The notes beneath the pieces were generated by a model. It was not told the origin of the DNA. It saw only the letters and a program-made list of their open reading frames with translations, and made no database searches. DNA of 64,000 nucleotides. Origin: an uncultured Tenacibaculum sp. Its GTDB lineage: Bacteria; Bacteroidota; Bacteroidia; Flavobacteriales; Flavobacteriaceae. This document shows, piece after piece, positions 53,801 through 62,608 of this stretch; positions within the stretch are counted from its first letter, which is position 1, and the number at the start of each line of letters is the position of its first letter. Where the stretch lies: NCBI RefSeq assembly GCF_947502995.1, contig NZ_CANNBW010000001.1, forward strand, positions 186,001-250,000, given 5' to 3'. The position numbers were made by a program, and so were the translations under genes.

Positions 53801-54748
53801 TTGTTTGAATTTTACGCGTCAAGCAATGGAGTTGGAGGAGAAATAGAAGTTTTAGATGATGGTATTTCTGTAGGTAGTGTTGCTATTCCGGTAAATAATA
53901 CTTGGCACAATTACCAAAAGTACAGTGTAAGTGTTCGATTAACTTCTGGAACGAAAGCTTTAAAGTTAGTATTTAAAGGAGCTACAGGTTATTTGTATAA
54001 TCTAGATAAGGTAATTGTGAAAGCTGAACAAATTCTAGATCAAGACTTAGAATTGAGTCCTATTCATGATTCATATTTACAAAATGGTAAGAATTTTAAT
54101 TCTGACATGATCCGTATAGAAAGTGGAAAAAGAGTTGGATATTTATTGTTTGATCTTTCTGCTGTTTCTGGAGTGGTGAAAAAAGCTTCGTTAACTTTTA
54201 TAGTATATTCAGATGCTGGTAGCGGAGCGTTAACTGTGCATAAAGGTTCGAGTTCTAATTGGACTGAAACATCGCTTTCAAATGCAAATAAACCTAATAA
54301 TAATGGTGTTCTTGGTCAAGTAAATACTTCTTTTGGAGTTTCTAAAGTGGTGACAATTCCTTTAGATGCTTCTAAAATTACAGAAGATCAATTGAGTTTA
54401 ATTTTAAGTTTAAGTGGAGGTAATGATTTTGCTTTTGCTTCAAAAGAGAATGCTACAGTAGCTTCAGCAAAATTAAATCTAACTTATGGGAGTGTTGCCA
54501 ATACTACAAATAATGAGAATGTAGAAGTGACTCTATTTCCAAATCCTATGACTAATGTTTTAAGAGTTTCAAATGCTAATGAGGTTTCAAAAGTGAAATT
54601 ATATAATCAATCTGGAGCTTTAATAAAGCAAGTGGAAAATGTAAAACAACCAGTTGATATTTCGGAAATTCCGAAAGGATATTATATCATAAAAATTTAT
54701 AATAAAGCAGGTAAAGTTATTTCAAGCAAAAAAGTGATTAAAAAATAA
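50876..54748 (+). CDS. T9SS-secreted DUF5060 putative glycoside hydrolase with carbohydrate-binding domains
   Basis: A 1290-residue cargo protein with a signal peptide (residues 1-21, ending GYAQ). Order: DUF5060 N-terminal beta-sandwich (about 28-120, with KWRVHFTPDQTGQWSWTASF); TIM-barrel-like domain (about 150-530) in which WNITEE (Glu364/365) and ANDEQG (Glu449) are candidate catalytic acids; beta-sandwich (about 531-606); GGGDTGGGDG linker; a GH115-C-like or CBM domain (about 625-810); a bacterial Ig domain (about 828-917); a CBM6-like domain (about 922-1050); a DNRLRE/CBM96-like domain (about 1057-1205); and a type A T9SS tail (about 1217-1290, with FPNPMTNVLRVS and KKVIKK). It probably binds and cuts a marine polysaccharide outside the cell; the substrate is unknown. 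Confidence 0.85.
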   Translation: MKLIDVRNIIVSFFIIAIGYAQTTSGELKRWHKISLTFNGPNTSETANPNPFSDYRLEVTFTHNSSNRSYTVPGFFAACGNAEDNSCSSGNKWRVHFTPDQTGQWSWTASFKKGADVAINGGGTSAGFMNGASGNLTITESNKTRRDFRNKDLGRLQYIGEHYLKHTGTNPQNPNGKWFVKAGADSPENAFNYVDFDATPSYTNNLNKIGSKTWQPHQQDYVASDASSYTWANGKGTEILGMVNYLHNQGANVMSFLTWNTSGDCGAVFPHILKVSLQEYGNTGRSQQWNKVHKDRFDVSKMAQWEKVMQYADQKGIYLHFKTMETENDNKMDGNTFGRQRKLYYRELIARFSHHLALNWNITEETTLPNNVVKATATYIKQLDPYNHNIVIHTYPGEKDQRYTPLLGNASDLTGASLQSNQNSIHNDVINWLNKSRASGKKWVVANDEQGSASQGIRVSDKDVRKKVLWGTLLAGGAGVEYYSGYLNDDGDINGNDHRKRGKKYKEGSYALDFFNENLQSYLIDMISADGVTNDNGDFVFAKAGEIYAVYRPNGGSTGLSLPTGNNKYNVQWFNPRSGGNLSAKQTLGNNLVAPDNNDWVALITNKNGGGDTGGGDGDCAALEQNGVVAVEAEHFLSQSKTGKRQWYKNTDSNLPGPDPDALHTNGASESGYLEILPDTRVTHGDPLVNGESFSNTPGQVAIINYRVKFTTPGKYFVWVRAHSTGSEDNGVHVGIDGTWPESGQRMQWCTGKNAWTWESKQRTGANHCGEPQKIFINVPTAGIHTISFSMREDGFEMDKFVLSKTYTKPTGVGPAEVLVDCGGNNQSPQVSIISPVNGNEFTVNEPIQLSANASDSDGNIAKVEFFSNGNLIATENTAPYNTSVTIAQTGNYEITAKATDNDGATTTSNSVSIEVKGVSVAIQLPGNFEAENYSSKSGSVKIENTPNSTGKNLGFIKNGDTVSYNVNVSNTGDYLFEFYASSNGVGGEIEVLDDGISVGSVAIPVNNTWHNYQKYSVSVRLTSGTKALKLVFKGATGYLYNLDKVIVKAEQILDQDLELSPIHDSYLQNGKNFNSDMIRIESGKRVGYLLFDLSAVSGVVKKASLTFIVYSDAGSGALTVHKGSSSNWTETSLSNANKPNNNGVLGQVNTSFGVSKVVTIPLDASKITEDQLSLILSLSGGNDFAFASKENATVASAKLNLTYGSVANTTNNENVEVTLFPNPMTNVLRVSNANEVSKVKLYNQSGALIKQVENVKQPVDISEIPKGYYIIKIYNKAGKVISSKKVIKK

Positions 54749-54773
54749 TTTTATCTAATGTTTTAAACTGGAT

Positions 54774-54812
54774 AATGCCGCAACTAATATAAATTAGTTG
54801 CGGTTTTTTTGT
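54774..54812 (+). terminator. Terminator after DUF5060 gene
   Basis: A perfect 11-bp stem, CCGCAACTAAT (54778-54788) with ATTAGTTGCGG (54793-54803), followed by a run of eight T residues. The two large genes are therefore partly or fully separate transcripts. Confidence 0.93.
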
Positions 54813-54917
54813 CTTGTATAAGTGATGTATGTGCTTATGTATAATTTCACTGAAAACAGGGTAATACGTTAATATGCCATGTTTTAATCTTGTGGAATCA
54901 AATTATTAATAATCCCA

Positions 54918-57900
54918 ATGAAACTTTTATCAAAAATTAGCTATTTAATATTGTTTATTAGTAGCTTTCATCTTTTTTCGCAAACCATAGACAGTAATGG
55001 TTGGACAAAATTAAATCCCGAAAATGCTTCTAAAATTATATATGTTAGTAGCGAAGAAGGAGACGACGATACCGCCGAAATATATGTTCATACCGATGGA
55101 GTAGTAGGTGCTGATCCTTTTTTACCAAGTGCATCAATAAAAGCATTTAAAACAGTAAAAGCAGCAATAACAAATGTTACCAACGGTGAGGCAGCGTGGA
55201 TTCTTTTAAAAAGAGGAAATACTTTTACAGAAACATTAGAACCAAAAAGTGGAGCATCAGCTACAGCTCCTTTTGTGTATGCAACTTACGGAACTTCAAA
55301 AGAATTGCCTTTAATTTTATTAGATGGAAAAATAGGATTTAGAAGTTTAGGGGAATTGAATCATTTTTACGTAATAGGAATTGATTTTTACGCAAAGAAA
55401 AGTGATCCAAACGATATTGAGTTTACTTCATTTAAAGGAAATATTCCTGGTTTTTTTATATATGGAGCATCTGCAGGAACTGTAAATGATGTTTTAGTAG
55501 AAGGTTGTGCTTTTCGTTTTACCGAAGGTTGTAATATTTCGTCTAAAGAATTAGGTGGAGTTACCAATATTAGATTAAGAAGAAACTTGTTCTTTGATAG
55601 TTATGCTGCTGACAGCCATTCGTCGGGTATTTTTACAAATCAGGTAAACGATATAACTTTAGAAGAAAATATTTTTGATCATAACGGATGGTATCAAAAA
55701 TCGTTAGCAGGTAATAACGATCAGAATGGAGGTCAGGCTACTATTTTTAATCACAATTTATATTTTAGTTCCGTAAAAAATACGGTATTTGACGGTAATT
55801 CTTTTTACAGACCAAGTAGTATTGGAACAAAATTTACAGCGAATAAAGGAGAAGGCAGTAGTACAGATATTACAATTACAAACAACTTTTATTACGATTG
55901 CGAAATAGGAATTTCGTTAGGAGGTAATGTGCGTACAGGTGCTTATCGATTTAAAAACTTATTGGTAAATGATAATGTATTTAATTCGTTAGGAGAATCT
56001 AAACAAACAAATAGAACTTTAGGTTGGGCTATTGAGATTGATGATTGGGAAAATGGAATTTTTAAAGATAATTTTATTGTACATCAAAATGTAAATGAAG
56101 CTTCTCATTTTGGAGTTGGAATGTATTTAAGAGGTGAGAATAAAGATGTACAAATTGAAAACAACATACTTTACAACTTAAAATCAACCAATTATATTTA
56201 TTTAGATAAAAGTGAGTTTATTAACAGTACTTTAAGTGATAACATTGTGCACAATACTCACGATCGTTCGAAGCATGTTTTTGTAAATAGAACTTTTACC
56301 TCAGAAGATTTAGCTTTTTCAGGGAATATTTATTCTGGTCAGGGAGCAACACCATCGTTATATATTCAAAGAGATTTACAAAGTGTTGGTAATTGGAAAG
56401 ATAAAACATCAGAAGAGATAACGAATACAACATTGCCAAATTATGTAGATCCTGATAGATCTTTCGAGCGATATATTACTGAAGTATTAGGGTTAGATTC
56501 TTTAGAAACATTCTATAAGAATCTTCGTAAGTTAAATATGCATAACTGGAAAAATGAATATACAGCTATTGAAATTAATAGATGGATTAAGGAAGGATTC
56601 GAGATTAACACCGGTGCAACTGTAGCTGTTACTTCGGTAGCTTTTAATGAAGATCAAGAGAATATAGCTATAGAAAAAAATAAAGAGTTACAATTATTTC
56701 CAATTATTCAACCAACAAATGCGACCAATACAAATGTTGCTTGGATTTCTAGTAATGAATCTATAGCAACAGTAGATGCTACTGGGAAATTAACTTTTTT
56801 AACCACAGGAAATGTAACAATTAAAGCTGTTGCTGAAGATGGAGGATTTGAAGCAGAAAGTAATATTACTGTTTTAGCAGAAGCAGATGATACAGTAGCG
56901 GTAACGGGAGTTTTTGTAGCTGAAGAACAAAAGTTTTTAACTATAGATCAAGGAAATGAATTATTGTTGTTACCACCAATTATAAGACCATTTAATGCTA
57001 CCAATAAAAACTATACATGGACATCTAGTGATGAAAGTATAGCTACTATTGATGCAAACGGGTTAGTAAAAGCATTGAATGTAGGCGAAGTGATACTTAG
57101 TGCAATTACTGAAGATGGTGGTTTTACGGCAAAAGTAAAAATGATTATAAGTCCTAAGATAAATAATACTACTTATAAAGAATTTGTGTATAAACAAACA
57201 GATGGAAAAGATGTTAATTTACGAGTGTATTATCCGGATTCTTGGGTAAATACTGATAGAAGAAAAGCAATTGTAATGTTTCATGGAGGAAGTTGGGTGT
57301 CTGGATCGTATTTTCAAATGTTTCCATGGTGTAATTATTTAGCATCGCAAGGAATGGTAGCAATATCTGTTTCTTATACTTACGGAAGTGTAGAAAGTTG
57401 TGTTTTAGATGCTAGAAGTGCTATGCGTTGGGTGCGATCTAACAGTAATATGCTAGGAATTAATCCGAATGAAATTTCAGCAGCTGGAGCTTCTGCAGGA
57501 TCGCATATTGCAATGTCTACTTTTTTGTCTGAAGGATTAGATGATTCTAATGATGATTTAAGTGTGTCTCCTAAACCTAATGCTTTCTTTTTAATAGATC
57601 CGGCTATAAAAATACCAACAGATGATTATAACGAAATAAAAGCAGATTGGGGAGAAGAGATTGCCAAGTTAACAGATCCTATTTCATACAAAATATATGG
57701 TTCAGACTTTCCTCCAGTAATATGTTTTTCAGGAACGAATGATGGAAGAGTGTCAGAAGCACACCAAATGGTGCAATATTTACATTACAAAGGTGTACCT
57801 GCTAGTTTATGGTTAGGTAGTGAGCAAGTTCATGGTTTTGCAGATAAGTCTGAATGGTTTGCGAGTATCATGAATAGAATTCATAATTTTTTTAATGATC

Positions 57901-58727
57901 AAGGTGTTTTACCAAATGCATATCCAATAGAAATTAAAAATCCGAAGTTAACATTCCATGATTTTGCAGGAGATAAGAAAGGTTTATTTTCACCTGCTTC
58001 AATAGTAAGTTTTCCAACTGAAAAAGATCCATCTGTAGCAAATAATTTAATTAATAACGCTGGTTTTTCAACTAGTGATATAATACCAGGAACTCCGCAT
58101 GATGAAGATGAAAGTAATATGTGGTTTACAGAAAGAGGTTATACCTCTGGTGAAATTATTTTTGATTTAGGCGAAGCAAAAGATATAGATCAAGTTCATT
58201 TATGGAACTGGAATAGCCCTGCACAATCGGTTAAAACCGGGCTAAGAGATATAGAAATCTATACATCAACTACAGATGATATTGATGATTTTACCTATGC
58301 AACTAAAATTGCTATTTATCCTGGAGGTAATTTTGCTCAAAATTTCGATGTTAAAAAGGAAGGAGTAAGGCTTGTGAAGTTTACTATTTTAAATCATTTC
58401 AACAGTGCTTTTCAATCTATGGGATTAGCAGAGGTTAAGTTTTCTGGAGTGGAAAGTACATTAAGTACAACAGAAGATATTTTAGAAAAAGGTAATGTTC
58501 CAATTTTAAAATACAACATTGGTGATGGAAAATTTGAAATTCATAATAATCATCTTTTAGAATTAAATACCGTTGACGTTATTAATTTAAGTGGAGCTTT
58601 AATTCGTACGGTAAAATTGACAGATGGTTATGGTTCTATTGAAGGTTTATCAAGCGGAATGTATTATTTAAAGTTTAAAAATGATGCTAAAAAAGCTGTA
58701 GCGGTAGAAAAATATATTAAGAATTAA
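54918..58727 (+). CDS. T9SS-secreted beta-helix / Ig-like / esterase fusion
   Basis: A 1269-residue cargo protein with a signal peptide (ending HLFSQ). Residues about 35-500 form a right-handed parallel beta-helix of the polysaccharide-lyase/pectate-lyase superfamily (repeated Asn-rich turns such as NIFDHNGWY, NNFYYDCEI and ENNILYNLKS). Two Ig-like BIG2 domains follow (about 568-655 and 660-745). Then comes an alpha/beta-hydrolase esterase (about 750-990) with oxyanion motif HGGSW (His789-Trp793), nucleophile GASAG (Ser859), acid Asp942 and His972. A discoidin-like domain (about 1010-1180) and a C-terminal T9SS-type tail (about 1195-1269) complete it. One chain may thus bind or cleave and deacylate a polysaccharide. 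Linking lyase-like and esterase modules is unusual. Confidence 0.83.
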   Translation: MKLLSKISYLILFISSFHLFSQTIDSNGWTKLNPENASKIIYVSSEEGDDDTAEIYVHTDGVVGADPFLPSASIKAFKTVKAAITNVTNGEAAWILLKRGNTFTETLEPKSGASATAPFVYATYGTSKELPLILLDGKIGFRSLGELNHFYVIGIDFYAKKSDPNDIEFTSFKGNIPGFFIYGASAGTVNDVLVEGCAFRFTEGCNISSKELGGVTNIRLRRNLFFDSYAADSHSSGIFTNQVNDITLEENIFDHNGWYQKSLAGNNDQNGGQATIFNHNLYFSSVKNTVFDGNSFYRPSSIGTKFTANKGEGSSTDITITNNFYYDCEIGISLGGNVRTGAYRFKNLLVNDNVFNSLGESKQTNRTLGWAIEIDDWENGIFKDNFIVHQNVNEASHFGVGMYLRGENKDVQIENNILYNLKSTNYIYLDKSEFINSTLSDNIVHNTHDRSKHVFVNRTFTSEDLAFSGNIYSGQGATPSLYIQRDLQSVGNWKDKTSEEITNTTLPNYVDPDRSFERYITEVLGLDSLETFYKNLRKLNMHNWKNEYTAIEINRWIKEGFEINTGATVAVTSVAFNEDQENIAIEKNKELQLFPIIQPTNATNTNVAWISSNESIATVDATGKLTFLTTGNVTIKAVAEDGGFEAESNITVLAEADDTVAVTGVFVAEEQKFLTIDQGNELLLLPPIIRPFNATNKNYTWTSSDESIATIDANGLVKALNVGEVILSAITEDGGFTAKVKMIISPKINNTTYKEFVYKQTDGKDVNLRVYYPDSWVNTDRRKAIVMFHGGSWVSGSYFQMFPWCNYLASQGMVAISVSYTYGSVESCVLDARSAMRWVRSNSNMLGINPNEISAAGASAGSHIAMSTFLSEGLDDSNDDLSVSPKPNAFFLIDPAIKIPTDDYNEIKADWGEEIAKLTDPISYKIYGSDFPPVICFSGTNDGRVSEAHQMVQYLHYKGVPASLWLGSEQVHGFADKSEWFASIMNRIHNFFNDQGVLPNAYPIEIKNPKLTFHDFAGDKKGLFSPASIVSFPTEKDPSVANNLINNAGFSTSDIIPGTPHDEDESNMWFTERGYTSGEIIFDLGEAKDIDQVHLWNWNSPAQSVKTGLRDIEIYTSTTDDIDDFTYATKIAIYPGGNFAQNFDVKKEGVRLVKFTILNHFNSAFQSMGLAEVKFSGVESTLSTTEDILEKGNVPILKYNIGDGKFEIHNNHLLELNTVDVINLSGALIRTVKLTDGYGSIEGLSSGMYYLKFKNDAKKAVAVEKYIKN

Positions 58728-58750
58728 TAAGAAATCAATTAAAAGGAATA

Positions 58751-58790
58751 ATAAAAAAGGCTATTGATGTTAGTCAATAGCCTTTTAAAC
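58751..58790. terminator. Bidirectional terminator
   Basis: A perfect 13-bp stem, 58755-58767 with 58774-58786 (core GGCTATTGA/TCAATAGCC), is flanked by A and T runs between the convergent fusion gene and mscL. Confidence 0.9.
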
Positions 58791-58809
58791 TTTATAGTGA
58801 TTTTGAAGA

Positions 58810-59220
58810 TTAGTTCTTCTTTAATAAATCTCTAATTTCAGCCAATAAGTCTTCTTGAGTTGGTCCAGCAGGAGCAGCAGGAGCTTCCTCTTCTTTTTTC
58901 TTCATTGCGTTAACACCTTTTACAATCATAAACATTACAAAAGCAACAATGATAAAGTCGATTACATTGGTTATAAATTCACCATACAATACGGCGACTT
59001 CACCAGATACTTTTCCAGAAGCATCAGCTACGCCTTCTTTAACTACATACTTTAAATCTTTAAAGTCAGCATTAAAGATTAGGCCAATTAATGGAGAAAC
59101 AATTCCTCCAGTGAATGAAGAAACAACTTTGTTAAAGGCAGCACCCATTACAAAACCAACTGCAATGTCTACTAAATTACCCTTCATGGCAAAGTCTTTA
59201 AACTCTTTTAACATTCCCAT
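58810..59220 (-). CDS. mscL: Large-conductance mechanosensitive channel
   Basis: A 136-residue MscL: MLKEFKDFAMKGNLVDIAVG amphipathic N-terminus and TM1 (VGFVMGAAFNKVV), then a periplasmic loop containing a Lys/Asp stretch. TM2 (about 80-105) and a cytoplasmic helical bundle with an Ala/Pro/Glu-rich linker (EEEAPAAPAGP) lead to a final amphipathic helix (DLLAEIRDLLKK). It forms a pentameric emergency release valve in the inner membrane during osmotic downshock. It lies downstream of alr, 49 bases away. Confidence 0.97.
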   Translation of the reverse strand: MGMLKEFKDFAMKGNLVDIAVGFVMGAAFNKVVSSFTGGIVSPLIGLIFNADFKDLKYVVKEGVADASGKVSGEVAVLYGEFITNVIDFIIVAFVMFMIVKGVNAMKKKEEEAPAAPAGPTQEDLLAEIRDLLKKN

Positions 59221-59269
59221 TTGAATAGATTTTTTAAATATTAATTACTGGTTGTAATTTAAGAATTTT

Positions 59270-60370
59270 TTAACGTTTCACAAATCTTTTAATTCGTTGA
59301 GATAGAGCTGTTAATATTTCGTATGGAATGGTTTTGCATTTGTGAGCCATGTATTCAATATGTTGTTGATGGTTAAAAAGAATAACTTCATCTCCTTCTT
59401 TACAATCAATTGTTGTAACATCTACCATTATCATATCCATACAAACGTTTCCAATAATAGGAGCAGGTTTATTATTAATAATAACAAAACCATTTTTATT
59501 CCCTAATCTTCTAGAAATACCGTCAGCATGTCCAATCGGAATTGTAGCACTTCGAGTAGGTCTACTAGCAACAAAAGCTCTATTGTAACCAACTGTTTCT
59601 CCTGGTTGAACCATATGGATTTGAGAGATAATAGTTTTTAAACTATGTGTATTTTTAAGGTTGGCCGTTTCTTTAGGATCATTTCCAAAACCATATAACC
59701 CAATTCCTACACGTACCATGTCGAATTGAGCTTTTGGATAGTTTACTACTCCAGAAGTATTTAAAATATGTAGCATAGGTTCGTAACCTAAATGCTGATA
59801 GATTTGTTTTACAATATATGCGAAGTTATTAATTTGATTTACGGTGAATTCTTGCTCATTAAGATCTTCACTAGCTGCTAAATGAGAAAAAATAGATTGT
59901 ACAATAACATTGTTAGATTTCTTTAGTGTAGAAATAATGTTAGGTACATCAGAATGCCAAAAACCTAATCTATTTAACCCAGTATTAAATTTGATATGAA
60001 TCGGATAATTCATCAAAGGAACATCATTAGCATAATTTAAAAAAGCTTCAAAAATTTTGAAATTATATAAATTAGGTTCTAATCGATATTTAACAATAGC
60101 TTCAATATTTGGTATTTGTGGATGTAGTACTAGAATTGGAGTGTCAATTCCTGCTTCTCTTAAAGCGATACCTTCATGGCTATAAGCAACTGCAAAATAA
60201 TCCACATGATCTTTTACAATTTTAGCTATTTCAACAGCTTCACTACCATAACCAAAGGCTTTAACAACAGCTAAAATTTTAGTTGTAGGCTGTAATCTCT
60301 GTTTAAAGTAACTAAGGTTATGCAAAACAGCATTTGCATCAATTTCTAATACGGTAACATGGTTGTTCAT
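59270..60370 (-). CDS. alr: Alanine racemase
   Basis: A 366-residue PLP enzyme. The Schiff-base lysine is Lys37 in [23 protein letters not shown] and [12 protein letters not shown] are the barrel and Arg/Tyr sites, and [11 protein letters not shown] holds the regulatory segment. It makes D-alanine for peptidoglycan. At the position of the catalytic Tyr265 (Geobacillus numbering; IPIGYADG), this protein has His281 in [14 protein letters not shown]. Its start overlaps the tdk stop by four bases (ATGA), so translation is coupled. There is no MurF fusion, unlike some Bacteroidota Alr proteins. Confidence 0.94.
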   Translation of the reverse strand: MNNHVTVLEIDANAVLHNLSYFKQRLQPTTKILAVVKAFGYGSEAVEIAKIVKDHVDYFAVAYSHEGIALREAGIDTPILVLHPQIPNIEAIVKYRLEPNLYNFKIFEAFLNYANDVPLMNYPIHIKFNTGLNRLGFWHSDVPNIISTLKKSNNVIVQSIFSHLAASEDLNEQEFTVNQINNFAYIVKQIYQHLGYEPMLHILNTSGVVNYPKAQFDMVRVGIGLYGFGNDPKETANLKNTHSLKTIISQIHMVQPGETVGYNRAFVASRPTRSATIPIGHADGISRRLGNKNGFVIINNKPAPIIGNVCMDMIMVDVTTIDCKEGDEVILFNHQQHIEYMAHKCKTIPYEILTALSQRIKRFVKR

Positions 60371-60975
60371 TCTTCCTCTTCTTTAAGTTGAGCGTTTTGC
60401 TCTTGTATGGCTTTGTAGTAAGCAGCTCTACTAAGTGGTTCGTATTCTTGAGTTTCACCTAAAAGTACAATATTATCACTTTCAGCTTTTCTGAAACTAT
60501 AATGTGCTAAGTTACCGGTTCTTGTACAAACCGCATGAACTTTAGTTACATATTCTGCTGTTGCCATTAAAGCAGGCATTGGCCCGAACGGATTTCCTTT
60601 AAAGTCCATGTCTAAACCAGCGACAATAACTCGAATTCCTCTATTAGCTAGGTCGTTACAAACGGCAACAATTTCATTGTCAAAAAACTGAGCTTCATCA
60701 ATTCCTACAACGTCAACATTGTTAGCAAGCAATCTGATATTTGCTGAAGCTGGTACTGGTGTAGATCGAATTCTATTGTCGTTATGAGAAACTACTTCTT
60801 CCTCATCATATCTTACATCAATAGCAGGTTTAAAAATTTCAACTCTTTGTTTGGCAAATTTTGCTCTTTTTAATCTACGAATTAATTCCTCAGTTTTCCC
60901 CGAAAACATTGAGCCGCAAATTACCTCTATCCACCCAAACTGTTCTGTATGATTTACTGTATTTTCAAGAAACAT
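60367..60975 (-). CDS. tdk: Thymidine kinase
   Basis: A 202-residue type II thymidine kinase. P-loop [15 protein letters not shown] (Lys27, Thr28), the Asp/Glu site [12 protein letters not shown], and the substrate loop [19 protein letters not shown] are present. It phosphorylates salvaged thymidine. The zinc-ribbon cysteines of typical type II enzymes (CxxCG) are replaced by [15 protein letters not shown], and the second Cys pair is absent, so structural zinc has been lost. The upstream neighbour in this direction is the acidic repeat gene, which is divergent. Confidence 0.95.
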   Translation of the reverse strand: MFLENTVNHTEQFGWIEVICGSMFSGKTEELIRRLKRAKFAKQRVEIFKPAIDVRYDEEEVVSHNDNRIRSTPVPASANIRLLANNVDVVGIDEAQFFDNEIVAVCNDLANRGIRVIVAGLDMDFKGNPFGPMPALMATAEYVTKVHAVCTRTGNLAHYSFRKAESDNIVLLGETQEYEPLSRAAYYKAIQEQNAQLKEEEE

Positions 60976-61077
60976 TTTGTAATTTTAATGCTCAAATAAT
61001 TATTTTTGTCTTACATTTCGATAAGGGAACAAATTTATTAAAATTTAAGAGCAAAAAATAAAACCTACTCATAACTT

Positions 61078-62181
61078 ATGCACAAAAAATTGGCTTCAGA
61101 CCTAACTAGTTTAGCGCATAGCATTTTAAAGATGAAGAACAAAGAAGATGTTTTTGCATTAAAAGAAAAAGCATATGAAGTTTACGAAAAGTTAGCCGTA
61201 TTGGCTTATGTAGAAGAGTATATTAATACAACACCTCAGGCAGAAGAAACTAAAGAAGAACTGATTGAGGTAGTTACGCAAATTGAAACAGCAAGGAATA
61301 GTAATGTTGTAAATCAAGAGGAAGAAATAGTTGAGGTAATTGAAGAAAGACCAATTGTTAATTCAATTGAAGAAAAATCTGAAGTTGTTGAAGAAGTTCT
61401 AAATGTTACAGAACAAAATGACGTTGAGGTAGATGTTGTAGAAGAAAACTCTATTGCTGAATCAACAAATGAAAAAGTAGAGTTTATAGAAGAAACTGAA
61501 GTTATTACAGAAGAAGTTGAAGAAGAAATAGAAATAATTGAAGAAACTCCAATATTTGTAGAGTCAGCAAAAGAGGAAGTTGAAGTTTTAGAAGAACAAA
61601 TTACTGAAGAAACTACAGAAGAAGAACTTCCTGAAGTTATTGAAGAGATTATTGAAGAACCAACTTTAATTCAAGTAAAAGAAGAAAAAGTTGAAGGTAA
61701 ACTTCAAGAAATAGAAGAGCAACCTTTTGATGAACTTGAAAATTTATTGTTTGGAAACGATGATCCTACAATTTTTGATGAAGCTAAATTTATTGAAGAA
61801 TTAAAAGCACCTGAAGAAGAGAAAAAAGAAGAAGTACCTACAGAATCGAAAATACCTACTTTAGAAGACGAATTAAAAGATACTTTGCCAGTAGATGTAA
61901 TGGCAGATTTATTTCAAAAAGTAGAACCTAAAAAAACTGTAAATGATCATTTACAGTCTACAATACAAATTGGACTTAACGATCGTATTGCTTTTGTGAA
62001 ACATTTATTTGATGGGAATCAAACCGATTTTAATAGAGTGGTTTCGCAATTAAATACATTTAAAACAGAAAGAGAAGCTAAAAATTTTATCAGTAAGATG
62101 GTGAAGCCAGATTATGATTGGAGTACAAAAGAAGAATATGAAATACGTTTTTTAGAAATAATAGAACGTCGTTTCGTTTAA
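61078..62181 (+). CDS. Acidic Glu-rich repeat protein
   Basis: A 367-residue soluble protein. An N-terminal helical domain (about 1-80) is followed by a low-complexity acidic region (about 80-210) dominated by Glu, Val, Ile and Thr in EEx repeats such as EEVEEEIEIIEETP. A conserved C-terminal part (about 225-367) has FDELENLLFGNDDPTIFDE, VDVMADLFQKVEPKK and FISKMVKPDYDWSTKEEYE. No catalytic motif. The acidic part is probably a flexible spacer or charge-mediated scaffold; the C-terminal domain is the likely functional unit. It starts a four-gene plus-strand group with DUF6165, TPR and DUF3089 genes. Unknown function. Confidence 0.75.
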   Translation: MHKKLASDLTSLAHSILKMKNKEDVFALKEKAYEVYEKLAVLAYVEEYINTTPQAEETKEELIEVVTQIETARNSNVVNQEEEIVEVIEERPIVNSIEEKSEVVEEVLNVTEQNDVEVDVVEENSIAESTNEKVEFIEETEVITEEVEEEIEIIEETPIFVESAKEEVEVLEEQITEETTEEELPEVIEEIIEEPTLIQVKEEKVEGKLQEIEEQPFDELENLLFGNDDPTIFDEAKFIEELKAPEEEKKEEVPTESKIPTLEDELKDTLPVDVMADLFQKVEPKKTVNDHLQSTIQIGLNDRIAFVKHLFDGNQTDFNRVVSQLNTFKTEREAKNFISKMVKPDYDWSTKEEYEIRFLEIIERRFV

Positions 62182-62202
62182 TATAAAAGATAAATTAAGA
62201 TA

Positions 62203-62595
62203 ATGAAGATTGAAGTTTCTAACGGAGAAATAATAGATAAGTATACCATTTTAGCAATTAAGTTAACTGAGATAAAAGATCAAAACAAACTTAAAAATAT
62301 TCAAAATGAATATGATGTATTAACACCAGTTGTAGATCATATTTATAATGAAGTTTCAGATCAAGATGAATTGAAAAAACTACACAATGATTTATTAGAG
62401 ATTAATAAAAAATTGTGGAAAATAGAAGATGATATTAGAGAGTGTGAGCGCGCTAAAGATTTTGGTGAAACGTTTGTTAATCTAGCTCGTGCAGTATACT
62501 TTACTAACGATGATCGTTCAGTAGTTAAAAAAGATATTAATACGTTAACTGGTTCAGATTTAGTAGAAGAAAAATCGTACGAAGATTATAAGTAA
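62203..62595 (+). CDS. DUF6165-family protein
   Basis: A 130-residue cytoplasmic helical protein with the family segment VSNGEIIDKYTILAIKLTEI near the N-terminus and WKIEDDIRECERAKDFGETF in the middle. It looks like an antiparallel coiled-coil. The family's function is unproven; members are often encoded near surface-polysaccharide genes. It starts 21 bases after the acidic repeat gene and ends 13 bases before the TPR gene. Confidence 0.82.
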   Translation: MKIEVSNGEIIDKYTILAIKLTEIKDQNKLKNIQNEYDVLTPVVDHIYNEVSDQDELKKLHNDLLEINKKLWKIEDDIRECERAKDFGETFVNLARAVYFTNDDRSVVKKDINTLTGSDLVEEKSYEDYK

Positions 62596-62608
62596 AAAAT
62601 AAAATGTT

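Noticed and set aside
50876..58727. A canonical polysaccharide-utilisation locus.
   Set aside because: No SusC/SusD-like pair, regulator or other glycoside hydrolase is present. The two proteins are secreted T9SS cargoes only.
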